Positions 17,294 through 27,336 of a DNA stretch of 64,000 nucleotides are shown here, piece by piece. The notes below the pieces were generated by a model, which did not search any database, was not told the origin of the DNA, and saw nothing but the letters and a program-made list of their open reading frames with translations. Each line of letters opens with the position of its first letter. Position 1 is the stretch's first letter. The stretch comes from Streptomyces fildesensis. GTDB lineage: Bacteria > Actinomycetota > Actinomycetes > Streptomycetales > Streptomycetaceae. The position numbers and the translations under genes are program-made. The stretch is taken from the NCBI RefSeq assembly GCF_016107395.1, contig NZ_JAAIKO010000016.1:1-64000 (forward strand), in the 5' to 3' direction.

Positions 17294-17482
17294 GCGGGCC
17301 GGGAGGGGGATACGGACGGCGCCCCGTCCGGAGCGTTCCGGTCAGGACGCTGGGCCATCGGAATGGCAACCCGGCCGTCGTCGTCCGGTAGGCACCGGCA
17401 CACCCGGGAGCATCGTCGTCGCGTGATATCACGGCAGGGAAGACCTCGCGTGCCCGCCCGCCAGTGCTGAGAGACGGTGATC

Positions 17483-18841
17483 ATGTCGGCCGACGGTGTC
17501 GGACAGCCGGGGGCGATCCCCAAGGACCCATTCGCCCTGGTCCGCGCCCGCGGGTATCCGGTCCTGCTGGTGGTGGCCGCGGTGCTCGGTGTCCCGGTCT
17601 CGGCGGCGGCGTTCGGCTATCTCGCCCTCGTCTCCGAACTCCAGTCGCTGACCTACAAGGATCTGCCCACGGCACTGGGCTTCCACGGAACGCCGTCCTG
17701 GTGGCCGGTGCCGCTCCTCGCCCTGGCGGGACTCCTGGTCGGCCTGACCATCCGGTACCTGCCGGGCGGGGGCGGCCACAAACCGGCCGAGGGGCTCGCG
17801 GCCACGGGTCCGACACCAGCGATCGATCTGCCCGGCATCGCGCTCGCAAGCGTCGCCTCGCTCGTCCTGGGCGCCGTCCTCGGCCCCGAGGCGCCGCTGA
17901 TCGCGCTCGGCAGCGGGCTGGCCGTCGGCGCCGTACGCCTGGTCAAGAAGGCTTTCCGCCGGACGCGACCGCCGTGGTGGGGGTCGCCGGGAGCTTCGCC
18001 GCCATCAGCGCGCTGCTGGGGTCCCCGCTGCTCGGAGCGTTCCTCCTGATGGAAGCGTCCGGACTCGGCGGGGCAATGCTCGGGATGGTCCTGGTTCCGG
18101 GGCTGCTCGCGGCCGGAGTCGGCTCGCTCATCTTCACCGGCCTGGGCTCGTGGACCGGCCTGGGCACCTACTCTCTGGGCCTGCAGCAGGTGCCGCACAC
18201 CGACCGGCCCGACATCGCCGCGTTCGGCTGGGCCATCGTGGTCGGGGTGGCAGCGGCCCTCGTCGGCACGGGGATCCGCCGGCTCGCCCTCTTCCTGCAA
18301 GCACGGGTCGAGCGGAGGCGGGTGGTGGCCACCGTGTTGGCCGGCACGGTGGTCGGCGTGATCGCGCTGGTCTACGCCGAAGGGACGGGCAAGGAGGCGT
18401 CCGGGGTGCTGTACTCCGGGCAGAGCGCGCTCGACCCCCTGCTCGAAGGGTATGCCGGGTACTCGGTGGGCACCCTCGTGGTACTCGTGGTCTGCAAGGC
18501 GCTCGCGTACAGCGTGTCCCTGAGCAGCTTCCGGGGAGGCCCCAATCTTTCCCGCGATGTTCGTGGGAGCGGCGGGCGGGCTCGCCCTCGCCCATCTGCC
18601 CGGACTGGACGTGACGTCCGGCTTCGCGATGGGCATCGGCGCGATGTGTGTGGCGATGCTGAAACTGCCGATGACCTCGGTGCTGCTGGCCACGCTGCTG
18701 CTGGGAGCGGAGGGTCTCACCGTGATGCCGCTGGTGATCGTCGCGGTCGTGGTGTCCTACGTCATCTCGCTCCGACTCACCCCGGTTCCAGCCGACGTTC
18801 CCGCCGACCTTCCCGCGGACGTTTCCGGCGGTCACCCGTAG
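17483..18841 (+). pseudogene. ClC-type chloride channel/antiporter with two compensating frameshifts
   Basis: Three consecutive frames together encode one ClC protein of about 450 residues. Frame 1 runs from 17483 to about 17957 and includes GAVLGPEAPLIALGSGLAVG. Frame 2 runs to about 18545 and includes GSFAAISALLGSPLLGAFLL and LAYSVSLSSFRGGP. Frame 1 then resumes with MFVGAAGGLALAHLPG to 18841. The first break looks like one C missing in TTTCCGCC, the second like one extra A in CCCCAATC. The conserved selectivity motifs (GPEAP, FRGGP) are present in the DNA. As written, translation stops at 18047-18049. It is either a recent pseudogene or base-calling error at homopolymers. Confidence 0.85.
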
Positions 18842-18878
18842 CCCTCGCCCGATACCAACTTCGACCTGGAGGCCGTAC

Positions 18879-19802
18879 GTGTCCGAGAGCCCTACCGGGC
18901 AGCAGATTCTGCTGCGCCATGGTGAGCAGACCGCCGTCATTGTGGAACTGGGCGGTGCGTTGCGCGACTACACGGTCGAGGGTCGCCCGGTGCTCGACGG
19001 CTTCTCGGCCGACGAGCGGATCACGGGAGGCCGCGGTCAACTCCTCGTGCCCTGGCCGAACCGGATCGGCCAGGGCCGGTACCGCTGGAACGACCAGGAC
19101 CTCCAACTGCCTTTGACCGAGCCGGAGAGCGGCAACGCCATTCACGGGCTGCTGCGCTGGATGTCCTGGCAGGTGGTGGAACGTGAGGAGCACCGGGTAC
19201 TTCTGGGCGCCACCCTGTGGCCGCAGCCCGGCTACCCGTTCCACCTCGACGTCCGCGTGGGGTACGTGCTCGGGGCGGACGGACTGATGGTGACAGTGGT
19301 CGCACGTAACCTCGGTGAGGACACGGCACCCTACGGCGTTGGCCAGCACCCCTACCTGACCGTGGGCACCGAGATGGTGGACGACGCGGTGCTCCTTGTC
19401 CCGGCCCGGAAATGGCTTCCACTCGACGATACGGGTATGCCCGTCGCGGCCGAGGATGTGACGGGATCACCCTTCGACTTCCGCACGGCCAAGGCCGTCG
19501 GCGGGCAGCGCCTGGACACGGCCTTCGCCGAACTGGAACGGGACTCCTCCGGCCGGGCCGTCGTGCGCCTCGCACACCCCTCGGGTTCGCACGGCACCGA
19601 CCTGTGGCTCGGGGAGGGCACCGGGTTCGTGCAGGTGTATACCGGAGACACCCTGCCGGAGCGGCGACGCCGGGGTATCGCGGTCGAGCCGATGTCCTGC
19701 CCGCCGAACGCCTTCCGGAGCCGAGACGGTCTGGTGGCACTCGCACCCGGCGACCTGCACACGTTCCGGTGGGGTCTGCACGTGTGGCGCCAACAGGACT
19801 GA
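18879..19802 (+). CDS. Aldose 1-epimerase family protein
   Basis: A 307-residue galactose-mutarotase-fold enzyme. The catalytic His lies in GNAIHGLLRW, a second conserved His in VGQHPYLTVG, and the catalytic Glu in GIAVEPMSCPPNAF. GGRGQLLVPWPNRI is the usual N-terminal sugar-binding loop. It interconverts anomers of an aldose, and the sugar cannot be read from sequence. The GTG start has GGAGG about 8 bases upstream. It follows the broken ClC gene closely but is complete. Confidence 0.9.
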   Translation: MSESPTGQQILLRHGEQTAVIVELGGALRDYTVEGRPVLDGFSADERITGGRGQLLVPWPNRIGQGRYRWNDQDLQLPLTEPESGNAIHGLLRWMSWQVVEREEHRVLLGATLWPQPGYPFHLDVRVGYVLGADGLMVTVVARNLGEDTAPYGVGQHPYLTVGTEMVDDAVLLVPARKWLPLDDTGMPVAAEDVTGSPFDFRTAKAVGGQRLDTAFAELERDSSGRAVVRLAHPSGSHGTDLWLGEGTGFVQVYTGDTLPERRRRGIAVEPMSCPPNAFRSRDGLVALAPGDLHTFRWGLHVWRQQD

Positions 19803-19824
19803 CGGCACGTGGCAGGACGCGCGG

Positions 19825-20445
19825 TTACTCGAACCGTGTGGGGTCGCCCGCCCCGCGGCGGAGGATCTCGGTCTCGCCGCTCGAGAAGTCGATGACGGTG
19901 GTGGGCTCGGTGCCGCAGTCGCCCGAGTCGACCACGGCGTCCACCACGTGGTCGAGCAGTTCCTTGATCTCCCAGCCTTGCGTCATCGGCTCCGCCTCGC
20001 CGGGCAGCAGCAGGGTGCTGGAGACGAGTGGCTCTCCGAGTTCGGCCAGCAGCGCCTGCGTCACGACATGATCCGGGATGCGCACGCCGACGGTCCGCTT
20101 CTTGGGGTGCTGCAGCTGGCGCGGCACTTCCTTCGTCGCCGGCAGGATGAAGGTGTAGCTGCCCGGTGTCGCCGCCTTGACCGCGCGGAACACGTCGTTG
20201 TCGATCTGTACGAACTGCCCCAGTTGGGCGAAATTCTGGCAGATCAGAGTGAAGTGGTGCCGGTCATCGAGGTTCCGGATGGACCGGATGCGGTCGATGC
20301 CCTCGCGGTTGCCCAGCTTGCAGCCCAGCGCGTAGCAGGAGTCCGTGGGGTACGCGACCAGCGCGCCCGACCGAATGCTGTCGGCCACAGCGCTGATGCT
20401 GCGCGGCTGGGGATTCTCGGGATGTACGTCGAAGTATCGTGCCAT
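19825..20445 (-). CDS. YrdC/Sua5/YciO family protein (threonylcarbamoyl-AMP synthase type)
   Basis: A 206-residue YrdC-fold protein. The signature LVAYPTDSCYALGCKLGN, KAATPGSYTFILPAT and the RTVGVRIPDH segment are in family order. True Sua5/TsaC makes threonylcarbamoyl-AMP for the t6A base of tRNA. The SCYALG variant and length are closer to the YciO branch, whose role is less certain. It converges with the epimerase gene, with 22 bases between their stops. Confidence 0.88.
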   Translation of the reverse strand: MARYFDVHPENPQPRSISAVADSIRSGALVAYPTDSCYALGCKLGNREGIDRIRSIRNLDDRHHFTLICQNFAQLGQFVQIDNDVFRAVKAATPGSYTFILPATKEVPRQLQHPKKRTVGVRIPDHVVTQALLAELGEPLVSSTLLLPGEAEPMTQGWEIKELLDHVVDAVVDSGDCGTEPTTVIDFSSGETEILRRGAGDPTRFE

Positions 20446-20658
20446 CGGGCAAGACTAAGGCGCTTCTTCGGATCGGTATGCCAACCGAAGGGGGACACGG
20501 TGATCCAAGATCATGTGAGTCTCCACGACAGCCGGCAGCAGCCGACCTCCACTACGATCAGGCAGGGGATCCGCACAGTTGAGGGCAGGTACGGTCGCTG
20601 CCATCACGGGGGCACCGCAACGCGGGTTTCATCTTGAGACGCCAGGTCAATGCACCGC

Positions 20659-20689
20659 GGCGGCCGGGACACCTGTGCTCCCGGCCGCC
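20659..20689 (-). terminator. Terminator hairpin after NHL protein gene
   Basis: A perfect 11-bp stem (GGCGGCCGGGA and its complement) with a 9-base loop, 18 bases past the stop of the minus-strand gene at 20708. Confidence 0.65.
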
Positions 20690-20707
20690 CGGCTGCCCGG
20701 AGGGAGC

Positions 20708-21661
20708 TCAGTTCCACCCAGGCCGTGTGCTCATCGGCGGGAACGCGAGGCCGGTCGGCGTGTTGAGGCCGGTGGAGGCAAGCGTGACCTGCCCGCCGCC
20801 CGTCTCCCGGACTCGCACCACCCGGTTGTTGAAGGCGTCGGCCACATAGAGGCCGCCGTGGGTGTCGAGCGCGAGTCCCAGCGGATCGCTCAGACCGGCG
20901 ATGGGCACCGTGCTCTGCTCACCACTGTCCGCGGCCACTTTCACCACGCGGTTGTTGCCGCTGTCGGAGATGTAGAGGTCACCCTTGGCGTTCAGGGCCA
21001 GCCCGGTGGGCTGGGACAGGCCGACGGTGGGCACGGTGGTCTGACTGCTCCCGTCCGCGGAGACCTTGACGACCCGGTCGTTGACGAAGTCGGAGATGTA
21101 CAGCTCCCCATCGGCCTTCAGCGCCAGCCCCCAGGGATGCAGCAACCCCGTGGTGGGGACGGTCGTCTGACCGCTGCCGTCGGCGGACACCTTGACGACC
21201 CGGTCGTTGAAACTGTCGGCGATGTAGAGGTTGCCGGCGGCGTCGACGGCCAGCCCCAGCGGGCGCGACAGGTCGACGGTGGCCACTACGGACTGCTCCC
21301 CGCCGTTCGGGGCCAGCTTCACCACCCGGTTGTTGCCGGTGTCGGAGACATAGAGATTTCTGGCGGCGTCCCACGCCATACCGGTCGGACGCACCAGGCC
21401 GTCGAAGGGAACCGTCGTCTGACCACCTCCGCCTGCGGGCAGTGTCACCACCCGGTTGTTGCCGTAGTCGGACACGTACAGCGGCAGGCCGGCGGGCCGG
21501 CCCGCGTCACCGGCCTGCGTCGCGTCCGCCGATCCGATCGGCAGCGCACAGAGCAACAGCAGCCCTGACACAGCCGCCAGCCGCCGGGTCCACCCCCTGT
21601 TCGTGCGGCCGGCAGCTGCCGAAGGTTCGCGCGTTCGTGCTCCCGCTGTCCTGAGTTTCAC
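20708..21661 (-). CDS. Secreted NHL-repeat beta-propeller protein
   Basis: A 317-residue protein. A basic N-terminus and a hydrophobic segment (LAAVSGLLLLCALPIG) form a signal peptide or anchor. Then six repeats of about 42 residues follow, each of the type LYVSDxGNNRVVK...GLxxPxGLAxD, i.e. one six-bladed NHL propeller. The same domain forms the extracellular sensor of mycobacterial PknD, but no kinase domain is present here. It probably binds a ligand or partner outside the membrane; no catalytic residues can be pointed to. The repeats are also visible as long near-identical DNA segments. Confidence 0.88.
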   Translation of the reverse strand: MKLRTAGARTREPSAAAGRTNRGWTRRLAAVSGLLLLCALPIGSADATQAGDAGRPAGLPLYVSDYGNNRVVTLPAGGGGQTTVPFDGLVRPTGMAWDAARNLYVSDTGNNRVVKLAPNGGEQSVVATVDLSRPLGLAVDAAGNLYIADSFNDRVVKVSADGSGQTTVPTTGLLHPWGLALKADGELYISDFVNDRVVKVSADGSSQTTVPTVGLSQPTGLALNAKGDLYISDSGNNRVVKVAADSGEQSTVPIAGLSDPLGLALDTHGGLYVADAFNNRVVRVRETGGGQVTLASTGLNTPTGLAFPPMSTRPGWN

Positions 21662-21917
21662 GACTCACCCATCTGTTCTGGACGGTCGGCCCGTCGCCGT
21701 ACTGGCCTGCGGAAAGGGTCGGCACCGCGCGATTGCATGGAACGGCGCCGCTGCTGTGACGGGCGGTCACCCACGGCCGACAGGACCGCCGGACGCCCGC
21801 TCGGTCCGTCAACCGCCGACCCTAGGAAGCAGTGCCGGGGGAGTGCGGGAGCCACGCCATCGACCGGCCCGGCGGCCACTCCAATGCTCCGTGCCCGACG
21901 GCGGGGAATACGGCCAC

Positions 21918-22307
21918 TCATCCGAACCTCCCGGCCTCCGGGGTCGCCGCGGTGGCGCAGGCGGGGCGGGTCCGGGCGCAGTAGGAGCGTGCGGCCGCGA
22001 GGAGGGCGAAGCCCAGGCCGCCGGAGGCCATTCCACCGAAGGCGGCCAGCCAGAGAGTCCCGCAGAGGGTGGCGCCGAGATCGGCGTCGAGTTCGGGGGC
22101 CGGCAATACTCCGAGGGCGGCGAGCGGAGCGTAGATCACCAGGAAGACCCCGTACACCGACAGGCCGAACGCGGTCAGCCAGGCCGGGATCAAGGGCAGC
22201 AGACGCGGTACACGGCGCCTGGACAGAACGAGGGTCCAGCGGGGAAACACCTGCCCCCACGGGTACATGAGTCCGATCAGGAGAAAGAATCCGAGTCCCG
22301 CGGCGGA
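21918..22307 (-). pseudogene. C-terminal remnant of a membrane protein
   Basis: From about 22307 to the stop at 21918 the minus strand encodes a well-biased stretch of about 130 residues with three hydrophobic helices (GLGFFLLIGLMYPWG, AWLTAFGLSVYGVFLVIY, LWLAAFGGMASGGLGFALLA). Upstream, the same frame loses coding character and there is no plausible start, so the N-terminal half is missing. I do not know the function. It abuts the broken amidohydrolase gene, so one deletion may have removed the start of this gene. Confidence 0.5.
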
Positions 22308-22339
22308 TCGGGGGCACCTCCCGGCGGTGGTTGGAGGAG

Positions 22340-23769
22340 CTACTTCGGTGACGCTCCCTGGTTCTGGGCCTGGGCCGCCGCAGCGCTGAGGACGTGGTCG
22401 CGTGACTCGGTGACCGCGTGGCGCAGGGCCGGCAGGTCGACACCCAGGACCTGGCCGTTCCACTTGCGGACCTGTCCGGCGATGAACACGGCGGCGATGT
22501 TGCGGGGGTCCGAGCCCAGGACGACGGTGCCGACCGCATCGTTGAGGGGCATGGTGTTGAGATCCTCGGCGTCGATGAGCAGAAGGTCGGCTTGCTTGCC
22601 GGGAGTGAGGGAACCGGTCGTCTCCCCGAGACCGTTGGTCCTGGCGCCCTGGAGGGTCGCGAAGTCGAGAACGTCGTGGGTGCTGATCCGGTGCGGCTGG
22701 TCCGTGGTTCCGTGGGCGGCGTTGACCGCCCGCATTCGCTGGATGGTGTGCAGAGCCCGCATCTGGGTGAACATGTCGCTGGCCAGGGCGACCTCGACGT
22801 CGATACCGAGGCCCGGCCGGATGCCGGACGCCAGTGCCTCGTCGATGGCGGGGATCGCGGAGTCCAGGCCGATCTGGGCATCGGAGGTGGGCGCCAGGGA
22901 CACGGTGCTTCCGGTGTCCTGGCCTGCCAGGCCTGCGGCGTCAGACCGGTGCAGTGGATGAGCGTCACCTGCGGCGTCAGCAGGCCCTCCTTCGCCCAGC
23001 GGAGAACGGCCGCGGAGGAGGTGGCACCGAGGACCGCATCGATACTGACCCCGATGCCCAACTCCGCTGCGGAGCGGGCGAGCTGCGGCCCGTAGGCGAG
23101 GTCGGGTCCGGCGATCTCATCCGTCGCCAGCGCCGCCAGGCGCAGGGTGAGCAGCGGGTGATCGCCGGTGAAGTACCGGTCGTGCAGGCGGGTGAGATCG
23201 CCGGGCCACTGCCGGTCCCAGTCGGCGAAGTGCGGGCCCATGGAGGCGTGCACACCTCGGATGCCCGTGTCGATCAGGGCCTGGACGGCCTGGTCGGAGT
23301 GGGCGGGGGTGCGTGAGTTGTGCGAGAAGTCGAGCATGCAGGTGATGCCGTTGTCGATCGCGGTGAGGGCGGCGAGCCGGGTGCCGACCTACATGTCCTG
23401 GGGACGGTAGACCGGGGCCAGTCCGGCGAGGGTGGTCATCACGTAGTCACCGAGGTCGTTCACGTCCGGCATGAGCCGGCGCAACTGCGCCTCCCAGGCG
23501 TGCCGGTGCGTGTCGACGAAACCGGGGGAGAGGATGAAGCCCTTCGCGTCGATGACCACGGCGTTCTCTGCCGCCCCCTGGGAGATCAGATCGGTTGCCA
23601 CCGCACGGATGATGTCCCCTTCGATCAGGACGTCCGCACACGTCAGGACACCGTGGGCGGGATCCATGGTGACGACGGTGGCTCCGGTGATCAGAACCCG
23701 GCGGTCGGGGTCTCCGGACTGGTTGTTCAACGCGTCGATCAGTGCGCTCGCATCGCGTCGGAGGTTCAT
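22340..23769 (-). pseudogene. Amidohydrolase (TrzN/cytosine-deaminase-like) with amber codon and frameshift
   Basis: Read through, this encodes a metal-dependent amidohydrolase of about 475 residues. N-terminal LITGATVVTMD and metal motif SPGFVDTHRHAWE are followed by LDFSHNSRTPAHSD, a middle VTLIHCTGL, then LAPTSDAQIG and GKQADLLLID. Two lesions are visible. An in-frame TAG lies at 23389-23391, where the family normally has Tyr in a QDMYVGT-like segment. A frame change near 22920 falls between LTPQAWQA and DTGSTVSLAP. The start ATG at 23769 has AAGGA upstream. It follows the Atu4866 gene on the same strand and probably once formed an operon with it. Confidence 0.8.
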
Positions 23770-23854
23770 GGGTTGGTCCTTGCCTGTCGTGCGGTGGGGC
23801 GGGGGGACAGCAGTCGCCCTCGTGGGGTGGTCGTCCGGGTGGACCGGGTGGTGA

Positions 23855-24133
23855 TCACGGAGTCGGCTTCCCGCCTTCGCGGTGGAACACATAGCCGGCG
23901 TGGTGCAGGACGTCGCCACGGAAGTCACCGGAGGCGGTGAAACCTGAGTCGTCGGCGTACTCGATGCGTGCGCCCGTGACCTGGTAGCTGCCCGTGTAGG
24001 CGCTGGTGCGGGTGCCACGAGCCTCGTCGTAGCGGCCGTTGGGCAGCAACTCCTGGCGGATGTGACCGTCGGCGGTCACCCACATCCCGAGGTAGGGATG
24101 TGGGCCCGAATCCGGTGCGTATGAGGAGGTCAT
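23855..24133 (-). CDS. Atu4866 domain protein, 92 aa
   Basis: A small soluble protein resembling the Atu4866 family (named after an Agrobacterium protein of known structure but unknown function). The diagnostic run is YLGMWVTADGHIRQELLPNG, then RTSAYTGSYQVTGARIEY and DDSGFTASGDF. The start at 24133 is preceded by a good ribosome site region and removes a non-coding-looking upstream extension. It lies just upstream of the broken amidohydrolase on the same strand. Confidence 0.75.
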   Translation of the reverse strand: MTSSYAPDSGPHPYLGMWVTADGHIRQELLPNGRYDEARGTRTSAYTGSYQVTGARIEYADDSGFTASGDFRGDVLHHAGYVFHREGGKPTP

Positions 24134-24284
24134 GGCCTCGACTGTCGCCGTCGTGAGCTGTGACAACCAGGGCTGAGGCAATCCTGGGAGCGCGGTTCCT
24201 AGGTGCGGCGCACCCTGCCTCGGGAAGTGGGAGGATCGCGCGGCGACTTCGGTGTCGAAGCACGGACAGCGGTAAGCGCAACCT

Positions 24285-25109
24285 TCAGGTGCCGAGTCGC
24301 TCGACGAGGAACTCGATGATCTCGTTCCTGGCCTGCATGGTGGGGTGACCGTCCTGGTCGACAAGGTGTGCTGTGACGACGCTGTGGGCGCATCCGACGA
24401 CGTCACGGAAGAAGGGCGGAGGGTCGGTGTTCGCCGTCTCCGCCTGGAGTACGCGGCCGTCGAATGCGTCGCCGAGCAGCGCCTGGTAGGCCGCGAACCG
24501 CCGGCCGGTGCACCACGTGTCGTTGTCGAAGCGGTAGGCGAGAACCTTCAGTCCGTCTCTCGTTATGCGTTCAGCCACGGCGGCCGCGTCCTCGTCGCTG
24601 ATCTCCAGAGCGCCGGGGTCGTCGAGCGGAAGCGACGGATGGTTGACCACGGGTGCGATGACCGCGGGTTCGAGTGCCATGGTCAAGGCGAAGTTGCCGG
24701 TGAAGCAGAGACCGACGGCGCCGACGCCGGGTCCGCCGCACTCGGCGTGCGCCAGGCGGGCGAGGCCGCGCAGCCAGGTGACGACGGGGCTGGTGCCGCC
24801 ACCGGCGAAGGCTCGGAACTCGGCGCTGACGCACGCGCGTCGGACGACGGTCTCGCGTGCCTCCGCGAGTGGATAAGCGCCGTCGACGCCGAAGAGTGAG
24901 GGCATGTACACGGAGAATCCGGCATCGCGCACCCAGCGCGCGAACCGTGCGACGTCGGGGCTGATACCCGGCATCTCGGGCATGAGGATGACGGCCGGTC
25001 CTGACCCGGCGACGTACACGGTCTTGTCGACGCCATCGACGCCATCGACGCTGACGGCCCTGCGTGCGAAGTCGTCCAAGGGGTCGCTCTGTCCTCGCAT
25101 GATGGTCAT
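24285..25109 (-). CDS. Dienelactone hydrolase family protein
   Basis: An alpha/beta hydrolase of about 274 residues. The nucleophile Cys sits in VGLCFTGNFAL, matching the dienelactone-hydrolase elbow (GxCxG) rather than the usual Ser. MPEMPGISPDVARFARWVRD is the early strand-loop and HLVDQDGHPTMQ supplies the catalytic His. Substrates of the family are lactones or esters. The start may be 25109 or the ATG at 25100. It is divergent from a GlxA-type regulator with 97 bases between, so that regulator is its likely controller. Confidence 0.87.
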   Translation of the reverse strand: MTIMRGQSDPLDDFARRAVSVDGVDGVDKTVYVAGSGPAVILMPEMPGISPDVARFARWVRDAGFSVYMPSLFGVDGAYPLAEARETVVRRACVSAEFRAFAGGGTSPVVTWLRGLARLAHAECGGPGVGAVGLCFTGNFALTMALEPAVIAPVVNHPSLPLDDPGALEISDEDAAAVAERITRDGLKVLAYRFDNDTWCTGRRFAAYQALLGDAFDGRVLQAETANTDPPPFFRDVVGCAHSVVTAHLVDQDGHPTMQARNEIIEFLVERLGT

Positions 25110-25206
25110 GACCCAGATGGTGAGGCGTGACCGCCGTCCGGAGTAGTGGCGGCATCGCCATGTATCCCGGTAATATCGCCACCCGTCACATGGTCGGAGG
25201 CACTGC

Positions 25207-26211
25207 ATGAGTCCGCTGCGAGTCGGGGTGCTGGCCTACCCCGGGTGCTTCGCGTCGGAAGTCTTCGGAGTCCCGGACCTCCTGACGATGGCCACCCATG
25301 TCGCCGCGGCGCAAGGATCGCTCGAGCCGGCCTATGAGACGTCGGTCGTCTCGCCCCGGCGACGGGTGATCGCGTCCGGCGGCTCGGCCATCGACGTCTC
25401 GGCGGTTCGCCCCGTCGACGTCCTGATCGTGCCGGGTTTCGAGCTGTCGCCCACCCTCGATCTCGACGCCACACTCGCCGGCCTGGGACCGGAAGTAGCT
25501 GCGATCCGATCACAGGCGGCCTCGGGGACCGCTGTCGTATCGATCTGCGTGGGTGCCTTCCTGGTCGCTGAAGCCGGCCTGCTCGGCGGGCGCGAAGCGA
25601 CCACGTCCTGGTTGTTCGCGGACCGGTTCGCCCGCAGATACGCCGACGTGCGCCTGCGCCCGGAGCGTCTGGTCGTGACGGACCGGGGCGTGACGACCAC
25701 AGCCGCTTTCAGCGCCATGTACGACTTCGCGCTGCACTTCATCCGCGAGCACGACGGTCCCCGCATCGCCCGCAGCACCGCGCGGATCGCCCTGGTCGAC
25801 GATGCACGTTCCACGCAGGCCCCCTACGTCGATCCAGGGCTCATACCCACGGTGGGCAGGGAGTTCTCGCTCAGCGTCAAGCGGTGGCTCGACCAGAACC
25901 TGAGTACCCGCTACGACCTGCCCGTCCTCGCCCGGGAGTTCCACGTCAGCACGAGAACCATGCTCCGTCGCTTCGGCGACGAAACCGGCCAGACTCCACT
26001 CGCGTACCTGCACACGGTCCGGGTGCGTCGAGCCAGACAGCTGCTGGAGACGACCGACAGGGCAGTCGCGAGCATCGCCGCCGACGTCGGGTACCGCGAT
26101 CCCGGTGCGTTCGGCGACATCTTCGCCCGGCACACGGGCCGGCGGCCGAGGGAGTACCGCGTGATGTTCCACCGCCGCGGCGACCAGCACGAGCCGACCC
26201 CGACGAACTGA
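25207..26211 (+). CDS. GlxA-type transcriptional regulator (DJ-1/PfpI + AraC)
   Basis: A 334-residue regulator. Residues 1-175 form a DJ-1/PfpI domain with SICVGAFLVAEAGLL holding the elbow Cys. Residues 225-330 form two AraC HTHs (LAREFHVSTRTMLRRF and ASIAADVGYRDPGAFGDIFA). TCGGAGGC precedes the ATG, and a TAATAT at 25171-25176 may be the -10. It is divergent from the dienelactone hydrolase. Related proteins often activate the neighbouring hydrolase or oxidoreductase gene. Confidence 0.92.
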   Translation: MSPLRVGVLAYPGCFASEVFGVPDLLTMATHVAAAQGSLEPAYETSVVSPRRRVIASGGSAIDVSAVRPVDVLIVPGFELSPTLDLDATLAGLGPEVAAIRSQAASGTAVVSICVGAFLVAEAGLLGGREATTSWLFADRFARRYADVRLRPERLVVTDRGVTTTAAFSAMYDFALHFIREHDGPRIARSTARIALVDDARSTQAPYVDPGLIPTVGREFSLSVKRWLDQNLSTRYDLPVLAREFHVSTRTMLRRFGDETGQTPLAYLHTVRVRRARQLLETTDRAVASIAADVGYRDPGAFGDIFARHTGRRPREYRVMFHRRGDQHEPTPTN

Positions 26212-26472
26212 GAGGCCGCGCAGACAGGCGTGCGTTCCTGGGCGGCGGACCGGGCGTTCGCCCCATCGGTGGGTCGTCCGCGCTCGTACCCTCGCAGTGG
26301 CCTTCACGCCTCCCATTGTCTGCGGGTTGGTGCCTGGATCGAGCTGGGTCCGGCGGCCCCGTGCACACGGCGCTGAAATCGTCACCCCTGACCGTGTGTC
26401 AGGGTGCGGTCAGGGTTGTGCGGGGGGCGCCCCGGACGTCGTGTGACGGCGCCCGAAGCCAAGCTGTGCCTC

Positions 26473-27207
26473 ATGACCCGAACGAAGAGTCTCACCATCG
26501 CTCTTGCCGCCACTGTGGCCGCCGGCGTACTGACACTGGCCACGGCCACCGCGTCGAACGCCGCCGCACTGCCGCCCAAACCGTCCGACCCCGGTATACC
26601 CACATCTTTCGACTACCGCGACTGTCCCCAGCTCCCGTCGGGCGCCGATCCCGCCGCCTGGCGCTGCGAGGTGATGGTCGCCAACATCCGCCTGGCAACC
26701 GGCAGGATCCCCGCCGTCGACGTGCCGTTGACCGTCACCCACTCGGAGGGCCCGCTGCCCGACGGCACCACCGGCCAGGTCTTCGGCGCGATGCACGCCC
26801 GGTCGGTCGCCGTTCCCGGCATCCCCGGCCTGAGGATCCAGCCCGAGTACGCCGGTCACGCCGACTTCATCGGAAACGGCACCATCCGTGGCTCCATCGA
26901 TATCACGCTCCGCCTCCAGTACCCGGGCTCACGGCGGACCTGCGCCATCGGCTCCGACCGTGCACCGCTGACCATCAACTCCACCGCTTACGGGCCCACG
27001 CAGTGGGTGTCCCAGCAACCGCCGATCATCAAGGGGGAGATGTACGACAGCACGTTCGCGGTACCTGGTGTGAATGGCTGCGGCCCGATCGTCGACCGGC
27101 TGTTGGACCGCGGGTTCGCGCTGCCGTCGCCGGCCGGCCGCAATCAGTTCTCGCTGGTCGGCTACTACAGCTTCCGCACACACGCGGACCTGACCGGTCA
27201 GGCGTGA
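26473..27207 (+). CDS. Secreted protein of unknown function, 244 aa
   Basis: MTRTKSL followed by a hydrophobic Ala/Val/Leu stretch and an AxA-type cleavage site (TASNAAA) make a Sec signal peptide of about 33 residues. The mature protein has few charged clusters and four cysteines (YRDCPQ, WRCEV, RTCAIG, NGCGPI), and ends shortly after YYSFRTHADL. I do not recognise a catalytic motif; it looks like a compact beta-rich exported protein. The ATG at 26473 is chosen because it begins the signal peptide. Confidence 0.75.
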   Translation: MTRTKSLTIALAATVAAGVLTLATATASNAAALPPKPSDPGIPTSFDYRDCPQLPSGADPAAWRCEVMVANIRLATGRIPAVDVPLTVTHSEGPLPDGTTGQVFGAMHARSVAVPGIPGLRIQPEYAGHADFIGNGTIRGSIDITLRLQYPGSRRTCAIGSDRAPLTINSTAYGPTQWVSQQPPIIKGEMYDSTFAVPGVNGCGPIVDRLLDRGFALPSPAGRNQFSLVGYYSFRTHADLTGQA

Positions 27208-27336
27208 GCGCATACTGCGGCGCGGCCCCGTCCAAGGCCACGGGGGCGATGAACGGGGCCGGCTCATGCCGGTCAGGAGACGTTGTCGTGAGCGAGCGGG
27301 ACGTCGGCTCAGCTGTGCGGCTTCACCTGACCGACG

